A stretch of 62,517 bases of DNA from Azospirillum brasilense. Its GTDB lineage: Bacteria; Pseudomonadota; Alphaproteobacteria; Azospirillales; Azospirillaceae. Positions 1-12,100 of this stretch are shown here, piece after piece. Made by a program: the position numbers and the translations under genes. The stretch is from the NCBI RefSeq assembly GCF_003349955.1, contig NZ_QLKQ01000044.1, positions 1-62,517 on the forward strand, given 5' to 3'. How positions within the stretch are numbered: the first letter of the stretch is position 1; each line of letters starts with the position of its first letter. The notes beneath the pieces are model-generated. The model searched no databases and was not told the origin of the DNA. It saw only the letters and a list, made by a program, of their open reading frames with translations.

Positions 1-170
1 CTGGACACCGCCGCCGGCATCGCGGCGTTCCATCGGGCGCTGGCCGGGGTCGCCGACGGCGCGGGAAACAGGCCGCGCAGGCGGCGGACGTCGCCTTGCA
101 GCACCATCACCTGATCCTCGGCCCCGGCCAGCGCCCGATGGAACGCCGCGATGCCGGCGGCGGTGTCCAG
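1..170. repeat. 49-bp inverted repeat at the left edge
   Basis: Bases 1-49 are an exact reverse complement of bases 122-170, with a 72-bp spacer; base 50 is the first mismatch. On the minus strand 122-170 encode the end of a KR domain (AAGIAAFHRALAG), and 1-49 encode the same peptide on the plus strand. A normal PKS coding sequence should not turn back on itself, so this is most simply a contig-end or assembly fold-back. Sequence left of about position 50 should not be trusted as part of PKS C. Confidence 0.85.
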
Positions 171-3100
171 CGCCTCCAGGCCGGTGGCTTGCGTCATCAT
201 CTCCCGCGTTTGCGCCGGCAGGGTCATGCCGCCGTCGCGCCACAGCGGCCAGTCGATCGACAGGGTCCGGCCGCGCGGGCGGATGTCGCCGGGGGGAAGC
301 GGCGCCGCACCCGCCGCCAGATCGTTGCGATGCGCGGCGTAGGCGTCCATGAAGGCGTTGGCGGTGGCGTAGTCGGCCTGCCCCGGATTGCCGGCGACGC
401 CGGCCAGCGACGCGAACAGCGCGAGGAAATCCAGGTCGAACGGCCGGGTCGCGTGATCGAGGTTGACCAGCCCCGTGACCTTCGCCGCGAACACGTCGCG
501 CAGGTCCGCGGCGCTCTTGCGCAGGATGAAGGAGTCGCGGAGGATCCCCGCGCTGTGGATGACCCCGTTCAGCGGGCCGCGCCCATGCCGCCCCGCACTC
601 CGTTCGACCGCCGCGACGAGGCCGCGGACGGCGTCGGCATCGGCGACGTCGACCGCGTGGTACGCGACCTCCGCGCCGAGCGAGCGCAGCCGGTCCAGCG
701 CGGCGCGGCGCCGTTCGTCGAGCGGGGAGCGGCCGGTCAGGATCAGCGTGGGGTCTCCGGCCCGACGCGCGATGTCCTCCGCGAAGGCCAGACCGAGCCC
801 CCCGGCGCCGCCGGTGATGAGGTAGACGCCCCGATGCCGCCAAGCCGGCGCGCCGCCGTTCGGGCTGCCGTCCGGCGCATCGGCCCAGGCCAGGACCTGA
901 CGGCGGCCGTCACGGTAGCGGATCTGCACCTCGGCCGCAGACCGGCCGTTGCTCCGCAGCAGGTCGGGGAGCAGGCGGGGGAGTTCGCCGCCGGTGGGCG
1001 CCACGCCCGCACCGGTCAGGTCGATGACTTGGCCGTGCAGTTGCGGATTCTCCTGCCGCGCCGTTTTCAGCATGGTGGCCAGCGCCTGGGTCAGGCCGGG
1101 GGGCAACGGCTCGTGCCCGAGGCCCGCCACCACCTGCACCAGCGTGGGCCCGGTGAGCCGGCGGCTCAGAACCTCCCGGATCCGGTCCAGCAAAGTGGCC
1201 GCGTGGTCGGTGAAGCGGCGGTCGAACGCGGTTTCCCCCGACATCAGAGGCACCACCGTCATGCCGGGCATCTCGGGGAGCGGGTCGGCGCTGAAGACCA
1301 GATGGTCGGCGTAGGCCGTCGGCGTCTGGTCCGGCCGAATCGGCCGGTCGTCCCACCGCGGGCTCAGCATCAGCAGGTCGGCGGCTGGCGCCGCGTGCGC
1401 CGCCGGCGCGGCGTCGCGGGCGGGGTCCCGCCAGCCGAGCCAATGCCGTTCGCGGGCGAAGGGATAGGTCGGCAGGCTGATGCGCGCGGGCGGCGCGTCG
1501 TCGTGCCGGTAAAGAGCGTGCCAATCCACCGCCGCGCCGCCGACCCAGGCGGCGGCGATCGCGTCGGTCTCGCCGCCGGCCGCGCCCTGGGCGGTGCCGC
1601 CGCGGTGCCGGCCGACCCGGCCGACATGGAGGCCGGCGGTCTCGCCCGCCACGAACCGGGTCAGCGCACCGATCAGGTCATCCGCCGTGACGACGGTGAA
1701 GGCCAGCCGGTGCTGCATCGCCTCGCGCCCGACCTGGAGCGTGAAGGCGAGGTTGCGCAGCCACGCGCCCTGGTCCGGCTCCGCCCCCGCGCGTTCGGCG
1801 GCATGGCGCGACAGGTTTTCGGCGGCCTGCCGCAATTGCTCCTCGGTGCGGGCCGACAGGACGAGGACGCGCGTCGCCCCGGCGACCGTGACGGACGCCG
1901 TTCCGCGGCCGGCCGGGACGTATTCCTCGATCAGCAGATGGGCGTTGGAGCCGCCGGCCCCGAAGGACGACACGCCGGCGACACGGCGCGCCACGCGGCC
2001 GTCGACGACCGGACGCGGCCAGGGGCGCAGCTCGCGGTTCACGCGGAAGGGCAGGGCGTCGAAGTCGATGTTGGGGTTGAGCGTCTCGGCGTGCAGCGAC
2101 GGGGCGATCTGGCCTTCGCGCAGCTGCAGCAGCACCTTGGTGACCGCCGCGACGCCCGCGGCCGCCTCGGCGTGGCCGATGTTGGACTTGGCCGACCCGA
2201 TCCACCAGCTCTGGCCCGGCGCGCCGGAAGGGGCGAGCGCGCGGGCGAGCCCGGTGATCTCGATGGGGTCGCCCAGCCTGGTCCCGGTGCCGTGCGCCTC
2301 GATGTAGCCGATGGCCCGCGGATCGACGCCGGACTCCCGCAGGGCGCGGCTGACGGCGGCCTGCTGAGCGCGCGGGTTGGGGACGCTGAAGCCGTTCGTC
2401 CGGCCGCCGTGATTGAGCGCGCTGCCCTTGATCACGCCGTGGATGTGGTCGCCGTCGCGCTCGGCGTCGGCCAGCCGCTTCAGCACCAGGACGCCGACAC
2501 CCTCGCTGGGCACATAGCCGTCGCCGCCGGCCCCGAAGCTTTCGCAACGGCCCCGGCTGGAGAGGAATTGGCCGTTGCTGAGAACGGCGTATTTGTTCGG
2601 GTGCAGGTTCAGGTTGACGCCGCCGGCCAGCGCCATGTCCGTGCGTCCCAGCGCCAGATCCTGACAGGCGAGGTGAATCGCCGTCAGCGAGCCGGAGCAC
2701 ATGGTGTCCACCGCAAGGCTGGGGCCGTGCAGGTTCAGCGCGTAGGACACGCGGTTGGCGATGCTGGCGTAGAAATTGGCGAAGGGGTGCCCCTGGCCGT
2801 CCCGAACGGCGTCGCGGGCGAGCAGCTGGTATTCGCCGTACATGACGCCGGCATAGACGCCGACCTGATCCGGCAGGTCGCCGTCGCCGGACGGCCCGTC
2901 GGCCGGACGGCGCAGACCCTCCCGCCGGTAGCCGGAATCCTCCAGCGCCGCCCAGGCATGCTCCAGGAACAGCCGCTCCTGCGGGTCGAGATACTCGGCG
3001 GTGCTGGGCGGGATGTTGAAGAACAGCGCATCGAACTTGTCCGCATCGGGAACGAAGCCGCCCCACTTGCCGGCATGCCGGCCCGATCCTCCGCGCCCCT

Positions 3101-6100
3101 CGCGGGAATGGTCGCGCCAATCCCAGCGGTCGGGCGGGACTTCGGTGACGCAGTCGCGGCCGTCGCGGAGATTGCGCCAGAACTCCTCCACGTCGCGCGC
3201 CATGGGGTAGCGGCCGGACAGGCCGATGATCGCGATGTCGAGCGGCCCGGCGCCGCCGCCGCCCGGCCGGGCCGGGGCGGAGGCGGGTTGCAGCATGATG
3301 GCCGGCGCTTCGGTCACGGTCGGCGCCGGGGCCTTGCGGGCCGGCTGCGCCACCGCCGGCGGCGGGGGGAACAGCCGCTCCAGCGTCTCCCGGTGTGCGT
3401 GCAGGAAATGGCCGGCCAGCTCCTCCAGGGTCCGGTGTTCGAAGAACAGGGTCTTCGACAGCGGGCCAAACAGCGCTTCCAGCTCCTTCGTCAACTCCAT
3501 CGCCAGCATCGAATCGATGCCGTGGCTGTCGAAGCCGTCCGTGGCGTCGACCTCCTCCTCCGGCCGACGGAGCGCCGCCGCGACTATCTTGCGGAGCCGG
3601 GCGATGGTGCGGTCCCTGAGCGTGCCCGTGTCCATCGGAGCGGCCGGCGCCCCGGCCGTTCCGGGTTCCGTTCCGGGTTCCGTTCCGGGTTCCTCGGCCG
3701 TCTCCCGCTGCGGCGGCGGAGCGCCGTCGCGCAGGCGGGCCGAGAATCCGGCGATGCGGACGCGGACCAGCCCCTGGTCGTCGATCAGGTCGATGTCGAG
3801 CGTCTGCACGCGGCCGACCGCGCCGTCCTGCCGGCGGACGAAGGCCCACATCGACGGCGTGCAGGCCCCGAACACCTCGACCTCGGCGATGGCGAAGGGC
3901 AGGGCCAGCTTCGGCGCGCCGTCCTCGGCGCCGACGGGGGCGAGCGCCAGTCCGACGCAGGCTTGCAGCGCCGAATCCATCAGGCTGGGATGCAGCACAT
4001 AGTCGCCGAGCGTGTCGGCCACCGTTGCGGGCAGCGCCAGCCGCGCCAGGACGACGCCGTCGCCGGCCAGCAGGTCCCGGATGCCCTGATGGGCCGGGCC
4101 ATAGCCCAGCCCGGCCTGCCGGAACCGCTCATAGCATGCGCTGCCGGGGATCGTCCGCAGGTTCGGCCGCGCCCGGATCGCGTCGATGTCCTGGCGGGGC
4201 TGGACCGTGGCGGCCGGCAGGGACACGGCGCCCTCGCCATGCACCGTCCGGTCGGCGCCGGACAGGCTGGAGACGCGGTACCGGACCGTCCCGCCGGCCG
4301 AGCGGTCGAGGTCGATGGCGAGCTGGACCGGCGCCTCGACGAACAGGGGCCGGACCCAGGTCACGTCGGTCAGGCGCACGCCGTGGGCCGCCCGCGCGTC
4401 GCGGCCCAGCGCCATCATCGCGGCGGCGCGCGCCATCTCGAGATAGGCCACGCCCGGCAGGACGGGGCGGCCCGACACCCGATGGTCGGTCAGGAAGAAC
4501 TCCGTGCCGGCGAGGGTGGTGCCGAACCCCGTGCGGTCGAAGGTCGAGCGGTTGTCGTGAACCAGCGGGTGCAGGGCGCGGGCGGCGGCCCGACCCGGAG
4601 GAAGCGCGCCGGTCGCCGCCGGTGCCCCCTGGAACCAGAAACGCTGGGGGGTGAAGGGATAGCCGGGCACGCTGATCCGCCGCGGCGTGATCCGGTGCGG
4701 CCCGGCATCGCCGTAGAGCGCCGCCCAGTCGATTTCCAGCCCCTTGACCCAGAGGTCCAGCAGCCGCGCGAACTTGCCGCGCCGGATCCATTTCCCCACC
4801 GCCTCCCGCAGCTCCTCGTCGGCGCTGAAGGCGGTGATCAGGCCCTTGTTCTGTTTGACGCTGCCGGTGAACAGGTCGGGCACGAGGTCGCCGCCGCCGT
4901 CCACGAAGGCGCGCAGCTTGCCGGCCAGCTCGTCCAGCGAGGGAGCGATGATGGCCAGCCGCTCATCCATGGTGTCCCGCCCGACCTGGAGCGTGAAGGC
5001 GAGATCGGGCAGGGAGAGGCGGCGCCGGGTGTGTCCTGTTGCCGTTCCTGCGGCATTCCCTGCGGCGTTGGGCGCCGACCGGTCGCGCAGGGCGGGATGG
5101 GCGTCCAGCAGGGCGTCGGCGATCGCTTCGACCGTGTGGTTGACGAGGAAGGGACGGGCGGCGAACTCCAGGTCCAGCGCCTCCTGCAACCGGCTTTGCA
5201 GCAGGGTGCGGTGAACGGGGTCGACGCCGTATTCGTCCAGCGGCAAAGCGGTGTCGATCTCCGCCGCGGGGACCATCAGGATGTCGCCGATAAGGTCGCG
5301 GATCCGGTCGATCAGGCCGGGGCGCGCGAGCGTTTCGTCGAGCGTTTCGTCGTCTGCGGCACCCTCCCCACCGGCAGCGAGGAAGGCGAGCAGGGATTGC
5401 GCGGAGGCTTTCAGGCGGTCGGGTGTCCTGGCCGACAGCACCACCAGAGTGGAAAGGCCAGCAGTGGACAGGTGGGCCGGGCCGCCGTCCGCGGGGGGTG
5501 CGGCCGGGGCCGGCGGTGGGACATACTCCTCCAGGATGATGTGGGCGTTGACGCCACCGAAGCCGAAGGAGCTGACGCCGGCCCGCCGGGGGAGTTCCCG
5601 GCCCCGCGCGTCGCGCAGGCGGGTCCACGGCCGGTTCTCCGGCAACAGGTGGAACGGGCTGCCATCGAGCTGAAGGAAGGGGTTCACCTCGTCGCAATGC
5701 AGGCTGCGGACCAGCGTGCGGTGCTTCAGCTGCAGCAGCACCTTCATCACCCCGGCCACGCCCGCCGCCAGCTCCAGATGCCCGATGTTGGTCTTCACCG
5801 AACCGATGGCGCAATGCGGCTCGCAAGGGGGCTCGGGGCGGTCCTCCCGGTCCGGCGCGGGGACAGCATCCTTGTACGCCGCCTTCAGGGCGCTGATTTC
5901 GATCGGATCGCCCAGCGCGGTGCCGGTGCCGTGCGCCTCGATGTAGCCGAGGGTCCGCGGATCGACCCCGGCGCGCCGGAAGGCGGCGCGCAGCAGGTCG
6001 GCCTGCGCCTTCGGGTTCGGCGCGGTCAGGGACTTGGCGCGGCCGCCGTGGTTTTCCGCACTGCCGCGCACGATGGCGTAGATGTGGTCGCCGTCGCGCT

Positions 6101-9100
6101 CCGCCGCGCGCCGCCATTTCAGGAGCAGGAACCCGACGCCCTCGCCCCGGGCGTAGCCGTTGGCGTCCTTGGAGAAGGTCTTGCACCGGCCGTCGGGGCT
6201 GAGCATGCCGGCCTTGTCGAAGCTGACCTGGGTTTCCGGGCTGATGATCAGGTTGACGCCGCCGACGATGGCCTGATCGCAGTCGCCGGTCGTCATCGCG
6301 ACGATGCCGCGGTGAATGGCGACCAGCGCGCTGGAGCAGGCGGTCTCGATCGGCTCGCTCGGCCCGTGCAGGTTCAGGACATAGCTGGCCCGGTTCGGCC
6401 CGATGGAGCCGACGGCGCCGGTAGAGCTGTGGCTTTCGATGCCCGCGCCGTCGCGGGCGACGCGCTCGCAGTAGCCGGTGGGGGCGGTGGCGGCGAAGAT
6501 CGCCGTGCGGCTTCCGGACAGACTGGCTGCAGAATGGCCGGCGTCCTCGATCGCCTTCCAGATGTGGTGCAGCATCAGGCGCTGCGCCGGGTCCATCATC
6601 AGGGCTTCGCGCGGCGAGACGCCGAAGAAGCGCGCGTCGAATTCATCGACGCCGTCCATGAAGGCGCCCCACCGGGCGCCGCCGCCCAGGGGGCCGGCGG
6701 CGGAATCGTCGACGAACGCGCGCCAGTCCCAGCGGTCGGGCGGGATTTCGGTGACGCAGTCCCGGCCGGACAGCAGGTTCTCCCAGAATTCGTCGAGATC
6801 GCGGGCCATCGGAAAGCGGCCGCTGATGCCGACGATGGCGATGGTGTCGGCGCCGCCGGCATTGGCATTGGCATCGGTGGGGGCTGGGCGGGGCATTGGC
6901 ACAGGGTCCGGCACAGGGTCCGGCACGAGGTCCGGCGCGGCCGGCGGCGATGGCAACGTCGCCGGGGGCGCCTCCGGCGCCTGTGGAGCGCGCGTCGCCG
7001 GCCGGTTCAGCCCCAGCGCCCCGGCGACCGGCCGGGCGTGCTCGCGGGCGAGCCACGCCGCGAAGGCGGCGATGGTGCCATGCTCGAAGAACACCGTCGG
7101 TGTCAGCTCCAGCGAGAAGCGCTGGTTCAGCCGGTTGGCGAAGTCGGTCAGCGTGATCGAATCGAAGCCGTAGTCGCCCCATTCCCCGTCGGCATCGACG
7201 TCGGTCAGGTCGAACTTCATCAGGTCGGCGACCATGCGAACCAGCGCCTGCCCGATTCCGGCGCGCAGATCGCCGTCCGCCTGAAGGTGGTCGATGTCGT
7301 CGCCGGTGCCGGCGGCGGCGACCACCTTCGGACGGGCGGCCAGCAGCGGGCGCAAACGGGCGGCATCGCCGAACAGAACCATGCCCTGGGCGTCGCCCGA
7401 CGCCAGGATGCGTTCGAACGCCTCGACGCCGCGGTCTTCCGGCAGGACGGCGGTGCCGGTGGTCTGCACCATCAGCGCGAGGGCCGCGGGCTCCATCCGC
7501 ATGCCGCCGTCGGCCCAGAGCGGCCAATCGATCGACAGGGTGTGGCCGCGCCGCTCGCCGCGCGCCGCCAGACCGTTGCGATGGTGGGCGAAGGCGTCGA
7601 GGAAGGCGTTGGCCGCCGCGTAATCCGCCTGCCCGGCGCTTCCCAGCACCGCCGCCGCCGAGGAGAACAGGATGAAGACGTCGAGGTCGAGCGCGGCGGT
7701 GGCGCGGTCCAGGTTCAGGGCGCCCGCGACCTTCGGCGCCAGCACGGCGTCGAAATCCGCAACCGTCTTGCGATGGATCAGGCCGTCGCGCAGCAGGCCG
7801 GCGCAATGCAGGATGCCGTCGATCCGGCCAGCCGTCGCCAGGATGTCAGCGACCGCCGCATCGACCTGCTCGGGGCGGGTGACGTCCACCTGCCGGTAGG
7901 TGACGCGCAGCCCCTCCGCGCGCAGCGCGTCCAGAGCCGCGTCCTGCGCGGTCCCGGCGGCCGACCGGCCGCACAGCACCACCTGAGCGTTGCGGGTTGC
8001 GCGCGCGATCCGGCGGGCGAACAGCAGGCCGAGGCCGCCGGCCCCACCGGTGATGAGATAGACGCCGTCGTCCTTCCAGGGCGGTCCCCCGGCCGCCGGC
8101 GCCGGGTCCGCCCCTTCCTTCCAGACCTGTTCCTTCCAGAGCAGGACCCGGCGCACGCCGTCCTGGTGGCGAATCCGTGTCTCGGACGGCTGGACGGCGT
8201 CGGCGGCCAGCCGGGCGGCCAGACCGGCCTGGGCAGCGGCCCGGTCCACGGCGATGAGCTGCCCGAAGACGCCGGGCATCTCCCGGTGCGCGGCCAGCAG
8301 CAGGCCCGACAGGCCGGCGAACAGGGCGCCATCGCCGTCGGCGGGAACGACGACCTGGACCAGCGTCCGTCCACCATCCTTGGCGCCGCCGGCCTGCCGG
8401 ACCGCCTGGAACACCGCCAGGGCGGCGGTGCGGAAGGCGTCGGCCATCGGTCCCGCGGCATCCGGGCGGATGATGGACGCACCGGGCATGTGCCGCGCAA
8501 CGTCCTGATCGAGCGACGCCGGGAATCGATCGTCGCGGCCGCAGACGATGACGCGGTGGCGGGACCAGCCCTGGGGGCTCCCGGCGGCCGGGGCCGGCTG
8601 GTCCGTCCAGACCGGGCGGCACAGCAGCAGGTCGCCGCCCCCGTCAGCCTTGGTGGCCTTCGTCTCGGCGTCGGGCGAGCGGGCGGTGAAGCCGCGCAGG
8701 ACGGCGCAGATCCGGCCCTGATCGTCGGCGAGGTCGATGTCGATCTTGGTCAGCGCCTTGCCCGGCGCGCCGCCCGCGGACGGGCGGATCCACACCCACA
8801 GGGCGCGCGGCAGCGGCGCCAGAACCACCAGCTCGTCCAGCGCGAAGGGCAGCGACGCCTTCGGCGCGGCGGTGCCGAGGGTGCCGGAGGCCGCGACCAG
8901 CCCGATGCAGGCCTGAAGCGCCGCGTCCATCAGCGCCGGGTGCAGCCCGTAGGCGTCGGCGCCCGCGGCGAGGCTGTCCGGCAGCGCGATCCGCGCCAGA
9001 ACCTGCGGCGGCGATCCCGGCGGCGAGAAGACGACGCTTTGCAGCCCCCGATGGGCGGGGCCGTAATCAATGCCCATGGCGCGGAAGGCGGCGTAGCAGG

Positions 9101-12100
9101 CCGGCCCGTCCATGCGCTGCCGCTCCTCCGGCCGACCCGCCGTGATCGCCGCGCGCAGGGATGCCACGTCGAGCGGGGCGGGAGCGGTCGCGGGACCGGC
9201 GCCTGCGCGCGCCACGATGCCCTGGGCGTGCGGGACGCGCTGGCCCGCCGGATCCTCGCTGTAAATCTGGTAGGGAATCTGACCCGACGGGTCGGGGCGC
9301 AGGCCGATGTGCAGCGACGCCGGCCGGTCTCCCGCCACGTAAGGGCGCGCCCAGACCGCGTTCCGGATCCGCAGCGGCAGGGGGGCGTCACCGTCGCCCG
9401 GCGGCGCGGCGAGGTCGAGCGCCGCCCGCGCCATTTCCAGATAGGCCGCTCCGGGCAGCAGCTTGGCGCCCATCACGACGTGATCGGCGAGGAAGAACTC
9501 CCGGCCGCTGAACCGGGCGGTGAAGCGCGGCTCCGCCAGGGTCGAGCTGTTCGCGTGCAGCAGCGGGTGCAGCGTCGCCGCGGTTCCGGCCCCGCGCCGG
9601 CCGCCGGGGCTGCTGCCCGCCGTCGTCAGCCAGCACCGTTGCTTGGCGAAAGGGTAGGTCGGCAGCGGGACGCGGCGGGGCCGCCGTCCCGGCTGGGGAG
9701 CGGCGGCGTGCAGGCCCGGCCAATCGACCGGCGCGCCGGACGCCCACAGGGCGGCGACCTGCGCGAGGTCGCCGGATCGCCACGCCTGGAGAAGCGTGTC
9801 CTGGATCGCGGGATCGTCGCCCGGCAGGCGGGAGGCGTCCTTGCGGGACAGGCTGCCGCGCCGGCAGCCGGGCGCCGCGCCGTCGCGCCGGAACCGCTCG
9901 AGCGTGGCGCGGAGGTCCGCCACGCTGTCCGCCACCACCGCGAGGCGCTCGGCGAAGGCGTCGCGTCCGATGTGCAGGGTGTAGGCGATGTCGGCGAGCG
10001 GCGGCAGGTCCGACGTCGGCGTTTCGTCGAGGAACCGGCGCAGGTCGTCCACCTGCCGGTCGAGCTGCTCGGCGGTGCGGGCCGACAGAACGACCAGCGC
10101 GGTCCGGTCCGGGGCGGCGGCGGCCGGCGCCGGGCTGCCCCGGTATTCCTCGATCACCACATGGGCGTTGGAACCGCCGGCGCCGAACGAGCTGACGCCC
10201 GCGCGCAACGGCTGTTCCCGCCCGTCGATGACCGCGCGCTGCCAGGGCCGCCCCTCGCGAAGGATGAAGAAGGGGGAATCCGCGAGGTCGATCAGCGGGT
10301 TGACCTCCGCGCAATGCAAGGTCGGGTAGAGCCGCCGGTTGCGGATGGACAGCACGGCCTTGATCACGCCGGCGATGCCGGCCGCCGTTTCCGCGTGGCC
10401 GATGTTCGATTTGACCGAGCCCAGCCCGCAATGCGGCGCCGGCGGCCGGGGCAGCCCGGCGGCGTCGTAGAGGGTCTCGAAGGCGAGTTTCAGGCCGTTG
10501 ATCTCGATCGGGTCGCCCAACGCGGTGCCGGTGCCGTGGCATTCGACGAAGCCGACGCTGCGCGGATCGATGCCGGCCCTGCCGTGGGCTTCGACGATCA
10601 GGGCGGCCTGGGCCTTGGGGTTGGGCGCGGTCAGCGAGGTGGCGGTGCCGCCGTGGTTTTCCGCCGAGCCGCGGATGACCGCCAGGATGGGGTCGCCGTC
10701 CCGTTCGGCCCGGCTGAGCGGCTTCAGCAGGACCGCCCCGACGCCGTCGGCGCGGGCATAGCCGTTGGCCTGCGGCGAGAAGGTCTTGCACCGCCCGTCC
10801 TCGCAGATCATGCCGGTCTTGCTGTACATGATGTGCATGTCGGGCGTGATCTGCAGGTTGGCGCCGCCCGCGATCGCCATCTCGCACCCTTCGTGGCGCA
10901 CCGCCAGCACCGCCCGGTGCAGCGCCACCAGCGAGCTGGAGCAGGCGGTGTCGATCACCTGGCTGGGTCCGTGCAGGTCAAGCAGGAAGGACAGCCGGTT
11001 GGGGCAGAACATGTGCCCCAGGCTGGTCAGGTGCAGCGCCTCGATCGCGCCGGCCCGGTCGATCAGCAGCGCGTAGTCCTGAAGGTTGATGCCGATGAAC
11101 AGGCCGACCTTGCGGCCGGACAGGGATCGCGGCGCGTAGCCCGCGGATTCGATGAGCCGCCAGACGCATTGGATGAACAGGCGGTGCTGGGGGTCCATCA
11201 TCTCCGCTTCGCGCGGGGAAATGCCGAAGAACAGCGGGTCGAACTTGTCGATGTCTGGCGCGAAGCCGCCGTATCGGACCTTCGTGAACTCACCCAGCTT
11301 CGGGTCGCCGAACACCTCCCGCCAGTCCCAGCGTTCCGGCGGCACTTCGGTGATGCAGTCGCGCCCGTCGCGGAGCGCGTTTTCGAAGGCCTTCAGGTCC
11401 GGGCTCTGCGGGAACAGGCCGTCCATGGCGATGATGGCGACCGGCTCGTCGGCGGGGGCGGACGCGCCGGCTGGGACCGCGGGCGGGGCTTCGCCCGCCG
11501 TTGCGTCCGGCGCGGCCGGAGCGCCGCCCATCAGGCTGCGGTAACGGTCGATCCAGCCGGCGACCTCGGCGTCCGCTTCCCCGCTGTCCGCCGAAGGGCC
11601 GGCCGGCGTCTTGGCCAGCGTCTTGGCCAGCGTCTTGGCAGGCGGCGGTTCCGGGGGCGGTGCGGCGATGGACCGTTCCACCGCCTTGCGGTAGCGCTGG
11701 TGCAGGATGGTGGCCAGTTCCTCCAGAGTCCGGGCTTCGAAGAAGACGGTCGGGGCGATCGGCAGGTCGAGCTGGTCGGAGATGCAGCGCATGATCTCCG
11801 TCACGATGATCGAATCGACCCCGTAACGGGCCATGTTCTCCCGGATGTTCAGGCGCTCGGGCGGTATCTTCAGCACCCGCGAGGCGATGCCGGCGACGTT
11901 CGCCAGGAAGCGTTGCGCCACGTCGCCGCCGTCCCTGGCCGTCGCCGGCGGAACGGGTGCAGGCGTCGATGCCGGTGGCGAGGCGTCCAACCGGGTTTCC
12001 ATCCGGGCCGGCGCGCCGGTGGTGGAACCGGCGGCCACCGCCAGCTCGTCCTCCAGCAGCCGGCTCATCTCGACGTCCATATCGCCGTGACGGTCGATCA

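Larger units (their letters stand above)
3400..6860 (-). other. PKS C module: KS-(pseudo-ACP)-DH-ACP
   Basis: KS with Cys1926 (TACSSA), HGTGT and NIGH. The post-KS linker is interrupted by an ACP-like domain without its Ser (listed separately). The DH keeps His2544 in HRVSGRPVLP and Asp2713 in HPSLMDSALQ, so it looks active, but the module has no KR to make its beta-hydroxy substrate. The ACP carries Ser2868 in HGIDSML. The linker before that ACP holds an EPGT tandem repeat. The DH may act on a hydroxyl made elsewhere, or the module may pass the chain unchanged. Confidence 0.85.
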
